Positions 62,101 through 64,000 of a stretch of DNA of 64,000 nucleotides are shown piece after piece. Origin of the DNA: an uncultured Clostridium sp. (GTDB lineage: Bacteria; Bacillota; Clostridia; TANB77; CAG-508); assembly GCA_948473335.1 (NCBI GenBank), contig CAOKXF010000010.1, positions 1 to 64,000 of the forward strand, written 5' to 3'. The position numbers and the translations under genes are program-made. How positions within the stretch are numbered: the first letter of the stretch is position 1; each line of letters opens with the position of its first letter. The notes below the pieces were generated by a model. That model did not search any database, was not told where the DNA came from, and saw only the letters and a list, made by a program, of their open reading frames with translations.

Positions 62101-63375
62101 TTTTACTGTATCTCCTGTTGCTGATGTTATGTCATTACCTTCTTTGTCTTCTACTTTATATGTTACTTGATTTACTGCATATCCATTTAATGTCTCTTTC
62201 TTTGTTACTGAGACTATTATTGTTCCATCAAATTCACAATATTCATCTGGTGGTGTTTTTTCTTTTATTATGTATGTATCTGTTTTTCCTACATTGCTTT
62301 TTGTTATTTGTACTTTATTTGCTACTGTTAATTTTCCTGTTACTTCTTTTTCTACATTATTTACTATGAATGTTGCTTTACTATTTAATTGCTCCCCATT
62401 TTCATCCTGTTTTACCAATATTAAGTTATATTCTCCCGTTTTTGGTTTTTGATGTATTTCTATTATTGGTTGTTCTTTATTTCCTAAAGTTGTTGCTGTC
62501 CATAATTTTACTGTTTTATTTTGTAATTTATATGTTCCTCCAACTTTTTGTACTTCTTTTGTTGCTGCATCTATTAGGTAATTATATAGTATTATTGCAA
62601 ATTCATTTCTTGCTGGTCCTTCTCCTTCTGTTCTTTTATATGCACTTAATTCATTATAATTTGTTCCATTTGTTGTATATTTTAACCATGATGTGTTGTC
62701 TTCTAGTTTATTATATATACCATATACTGATGGGTTTACTTTATAATTTGTGTAATACCAGATTACTGCTTGTTGTACCGCTACTATATCATCATCTGTT
62801 AATGTGTACGCATATTCATTTCCAGTTGATAAACTACTATAATCATATCCTGGTGTTAGTTCTGAATCATAGTAATATAACTTGTACCTTGAATCTTCAT
62901 ATGAATCTATTCCTATAGATTTTAAGAATTCGTCTTTGTTATTCTCTCCTAAAACATACAAATGGTCTATAATCCATAATATTTCGTTATAATATCCATC
63001 TACTGCATTTGAATTAAATTCTGATGAATCATATGTTAATACTTGTTCTGGTTTTTTTAGATTTTCCCAAGTATATCCATAACCAGCTTTTACACAATAT
63101 AAATTAGATGCTACAACTGAACTACTGCTTGCTGATGCTGTTTGATATGATTTTATGCTCCATATATTTTTTCCTTCAGTCCCACTTGATGTCATATCTA
63201 TTCCATATCCTATTCCATTTCCAACAGCAGAAAGTCCAAGATATAAATTTCCTCCATTTGTACTATTTACTGTTACTGCTTCTACTATAGTCTTTAATCC
63301 ATCTAAATGGCTTATTAAAATTACTGCTAATAGCATACTTGCTATAAATTTTTGTATTGTTTTATGTGTTTTCAT
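59173..63375 (-). CDS. Thioester-domain surface adhesin with four FDLxLRK repeats
   Basis: The 1400-aa paralogue of the 24241 protein has a signal peptide (1 to about 34), a thioester domain with Cys94 (LYCVKAGYGYTWE) and Gln202 (VQQAVIWYYT) at the same residue numbers, a Cna-B/SpaA-like domain (YIIKEKTPPDEY, VEVKNYPEEKAFD), four FDLxLxK repeats and a C-terminal membrane segment (ILVVFLIVLVGIVLIKIYVI). It matches repeats 1, 3, 5 and 6 of the six-repeat paralogue. The ATG at 63375 follows AAGGAGAGA, the same leader motif as both paralogues; a longer frame to 63429 lacks this support. No LPXTG motif. It is divergent from the carboxypeptidase gene at 63589. Confidence 0.9.
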   Translation of the reverse strand: MKTHKTIQKFIASMLLAVILISHLDGLKTIVEAVTVNSTNGGNLYLGLSAVGNGIGYGIDMTSSGTEGKNIWSIKSYQTASASSSSVVASNLYCVKAGYGYTWENLKKPEQVLTYDSSEFNSNAVDGYYNEILWIIDHLYVLGENNKDEFLKSIGIDSYEDSRYKLYYYDSELTPGYDYSSLSTGNEYAYTLTDDDIVAVQQAVIWYYTNYKVNPSVYGIYNKLEDNTSWLKYTTNGTNYNELSAYKRTEGEGPARNEFAIILYNYLIDAATKEVQKVGGTYKLQNKTVKLWTATTLGNKEQPIIEIHQKPKTGEYNLILVKQDENGEQLNSKATFIVNNVEKEVTGKLTVANKVQITKSNVGKTDTYIIKEKTPPDEYCEFDGTIIVSVTKKETLNGYAVNQVTYKVEDKEGNDITSATGDTVKVYLKDGNIYVEVKNYPEEKAFDLALRKVITSVKSKDGKIKDIVDANGKDATRKVTVDTSTLNNEDDNRNTDTATYKHRKDPVLIEKGDIVKYTLTVYNEGEQAGYARKIVDQLPGTSTAGLRLISTNDVTSSTGNVYSVSYSTTTNTVTFTLKSTNPKTIPAYDGKTLSRETIELECQVMANVNSKQTTILTNIAYISEEYNSETNEVITTVGDRDSQPSIYPTYQGENDSRQDGITYGDDIGYKGSTSNPTDLSKNGTYYKGQQDDDDFEKLVMLPKSFDLKLIKYINEINGKKTENRIINVDTSKLNTTDSAGKLITTAEYEMEKNPLEVKLNDFIKYTFRIYNEGDFDGYATEISEDIPEGLEALIVGKDSSNNTVIYSWDGKELKDVTEEVKAQGMYNDVVKTNSVWKYNKGTSIITTNALENQLIKAYGIDGYKNYADSKNNIDYKEVSVIFKVKDNIAPSKKTIRNEAAITQDKAVDENGDIAIDSNGNSIEDRDSDPNKWEKKDSGKDYNKDGWEIYKEDDEDYDNVIIKEFDLALRKFITEIEETGVNENKLQNGEITTTQVTSRIPEVSYDAETNKITYTHSKDPLLVHVADTVIYTIRVYNEGDIDGYATEITDDIPQYLEYLPAHQTNQNYEWKMYDAEGNETQDVTKAVKIKTKYLAKGEGEEKDAKLGSSKYTANLIKAFNPKSGISDTNPNYKFVKVAFKVKDPNSSEHIIKNFAQISEDSDEYGDPIDDIDSIPDNGDGNPKEDDEDIENIRVEYFDLALLKYVTKAIVTEDGHTRIIETGNVGDENDIVPKVEINKKKINKTVVKFAYTIKITNEGDIPGYATEITDYIPKGLEFKKEDNPNWIYEGNGVISTRALENVLLQPGQSAEVEVILTWINGEDNLGSKINVAEISKDYNDEGVPDKDSTPDNQKEGEDDIDEAEVILSIKTGGGVNEIYFNLILVVFLIVLVGIVLIKIYVI

Positions 63376-63478
63376 ATTCACTCTCTCCTTATTAGCATTT
63401 ATTTCATACTTTATTTCTTCTAAACTCACTTATTCCGTAAGTTATTAGAAACAAAGTTTTATTTATTATTTTCAATAT

Positions 63479-63517
63479 ATTACAAATACATTACAATTAT
63501 ATTACATTTTCGTTACA
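63479..63517. promoter_or_regulatory. 11-bp phased ATTACA/GTTACA repeats between divergent genes (WalR-like)
   Basis: ATTACA, ATTACA, ATTACA and GTTACA start at 63479, 63490, 63501 and 63512, exactly 11 bp apart (TGTAAT/TGTAAC on the minus strand). A possible fifth TTTACA is at 63530. It is the cleanest copy in the window and lies between the 59173 adhesin and the carboxypeptidase, so it could serve either. Confidence 0.7.
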
Positions 63518-63563
63518 TTTTCAAGTCTTTTTACAATTTTAAAAGCATATTTTTTCGTTTTTT

Positions 63564-63579
63564 CTATACAATTGTATAG
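63564..63579. promoter_or_regulatory. Perfect 16-bp palindrome at the carboxypeptidase start
   Basis: CTATACAATTGTATAG is a perfect palindrome ending one base before, and overlapping, the AGGTGA ribosome binding site of the gene at 63589. It could be an operator or an RNA hairpin next to the site. Confidence 0.5.
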
Positions 63580-63588
63580 GTGAATATT

Positions 63589-64000
63589 ATGTTTTTATCT
63601 AAAAAATTTGTACATATTGTTATTTTATTATTTCTGATGATATTTTTACCAACATCATGTTTTGCTGATGATTATATCGAACCCATAGAAGATTTACCAG
63701 ATTTTTCTTCCATTGTGACATCTTCTTCTATTTCCTCTATACCAAATATTAACTCTAGAGCTGCTGTTGTCATAGAACGTTCTACTGGGGCAATTTTATT
63801 TGGCAAAAATGAATGTGATATTAGAAAAATGGCCTCTACTACCAAAATTATGACAGCAATTATTGTAATAGAAAATGAAAGTGATTTGTCTAAAATTGTA
63901 ACTGTATCTAGTAAAGCTGCTGGAATTCATGGTTCGAGACTAGGATTATCTACAAATTGTAAAATAACTGTTAGAGATTTATTATATGGTTTAATGCTAT
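63589..64000 (+). CDS. D-alanyl-D-alanine carboxypeptidase (penicillin-binding protein, S11 family), 3' end outside window
   Basis: The first 137 residues are present. A signal peptide (about 1-26, ending SCFA before DDYIEP) is followed by the S11-family start: AAVVIERSTGAILFGKN, KMASTTKIMTAI with the SxxK nucleophile motif (STTK), AAGIHGSRLGL and ITVRDLLYGLML. Enzymes of this family trim the terminal D-Ala of peptidoglycan stem peptides; DacA, DacB and DacF cannot be told apart from this fragment. The ATG at 63589 follows ATAGGTGA. The frame is open to the window edge. Confidence 0.92.
   Translation, partial: MFLSKKFVHIVILLFLMIFLPTSCFADDYIEPIEDLPDFSSIVTSSSISSIPNINSRAAVVIERSTGAILFGKNECDIRKMASTTKIMTAIIVIENESDLSKIVTVSSKAAGIHGSRLGLSTNCKITVRDLLYGLML

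Noticed and set aside
19098..63375. Sortase (LPXTG) anchoring of the surface proteins
   Set aside because: C-termini end in a membrane segment with a short tail and no LPXTG-like motif; no sortase gene is in the window.
1..64000. tRNA, rRNA or prophage genes
   Set aside because: No tRNA- or rRNA-like sequence and no phage structural or integrase genes were recognised in the window.

Overview
This is a very AT-rich, low-GC Gram-positive chromosome segment, most likely from a spore-forming member of the Clostridia. The pointers are a PolC-type replicative polymerase, MinD/MinE/RodA, a CwlD-type amidase beside a GerS-like protein, strong AGGAGG ribosome binding sites and TTGACA/TATAAT promoters. 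Species cannot be named from the sequence alone.

Left part (1-18.9 kb), mostly housekeeping. polC runs leftward and carries a duplicated OB fold. Two rightward genes follow: a small membrane protein and an MgtA-like P-type ATPase. A leftward series comes next: undecaprenol/diacylglycerol kinase, solitary NdoA/MazF endoribonuclease, GerS-like membrane protein, DusB, RodA, MinE with a long charged tail, MinD, and cwlD broken by one extra base. After these lie an unrecognised rightward gene (16310-16975), a GGDEF protein with a degenerate receiver, and a membrane-anchored beta-sandwich protein.

Right part (19-63.4 kb), a giant cell-surface locus, almost all leftward. Three paralogous membrane-anchored proteins are built from FDLALRK-type repeats (1524, 1861 and 1400 aa); two of them start with a thioester (Cys/Gln) adhesin domain. 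Between them lie an 18.5-kb gene for a 6159-aa protein and a two-gene operon. The giant protein reads as eight seven-bladed RCC1 propellers each followed by a Big2-like domain, then 24 cadherin-like beta-sandwich repeats, then a dockerin-like end. The operon encodes a cohesin-like plus dockerin-like protein (frameshifted) and a 2037-aa protein with a cohesin-like head, 20 Ig-like repeats and a membrane anchor. I infer that these form a cohesin/dockerin-type surface assembly.

Regulation links the parts. Every surface transcription unit, and minD, has upstream direct repeats of a TGTAAY-type hexamer at exact 11-bp steps, the pattern of WalR-type response regulators. Three of the large genes share a TTGACT-N16-TAMAAT promoter, and four units share a TTACGGA motif close by.

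Between the giant gene and the cohesin operon (49.6-50.9 kb) is a compact non-coding-rich stretch: a convergent small-RNA / 40-aa hydrophobic peptide pair with the layout of an Fst/par type I toxin-antitoxin module, a 75-aa gene with a perfect promoter, a tandem array of about six hairpins whose stems covary, and a further structured element. An IS3-family transposase remnant lies at 24.0-24.2 kb. The window ends inside a D-Ala-D-Ala carboxypeptidase gene. Other gaps over 300 bases (1-304, 5234-6002, 18771-19097, 23673-24028, 29827-30254, 48735-49167, 50384-51006, 58601-59172) hold the promoters, repeats and terminators listed; I saw no other genes in them.
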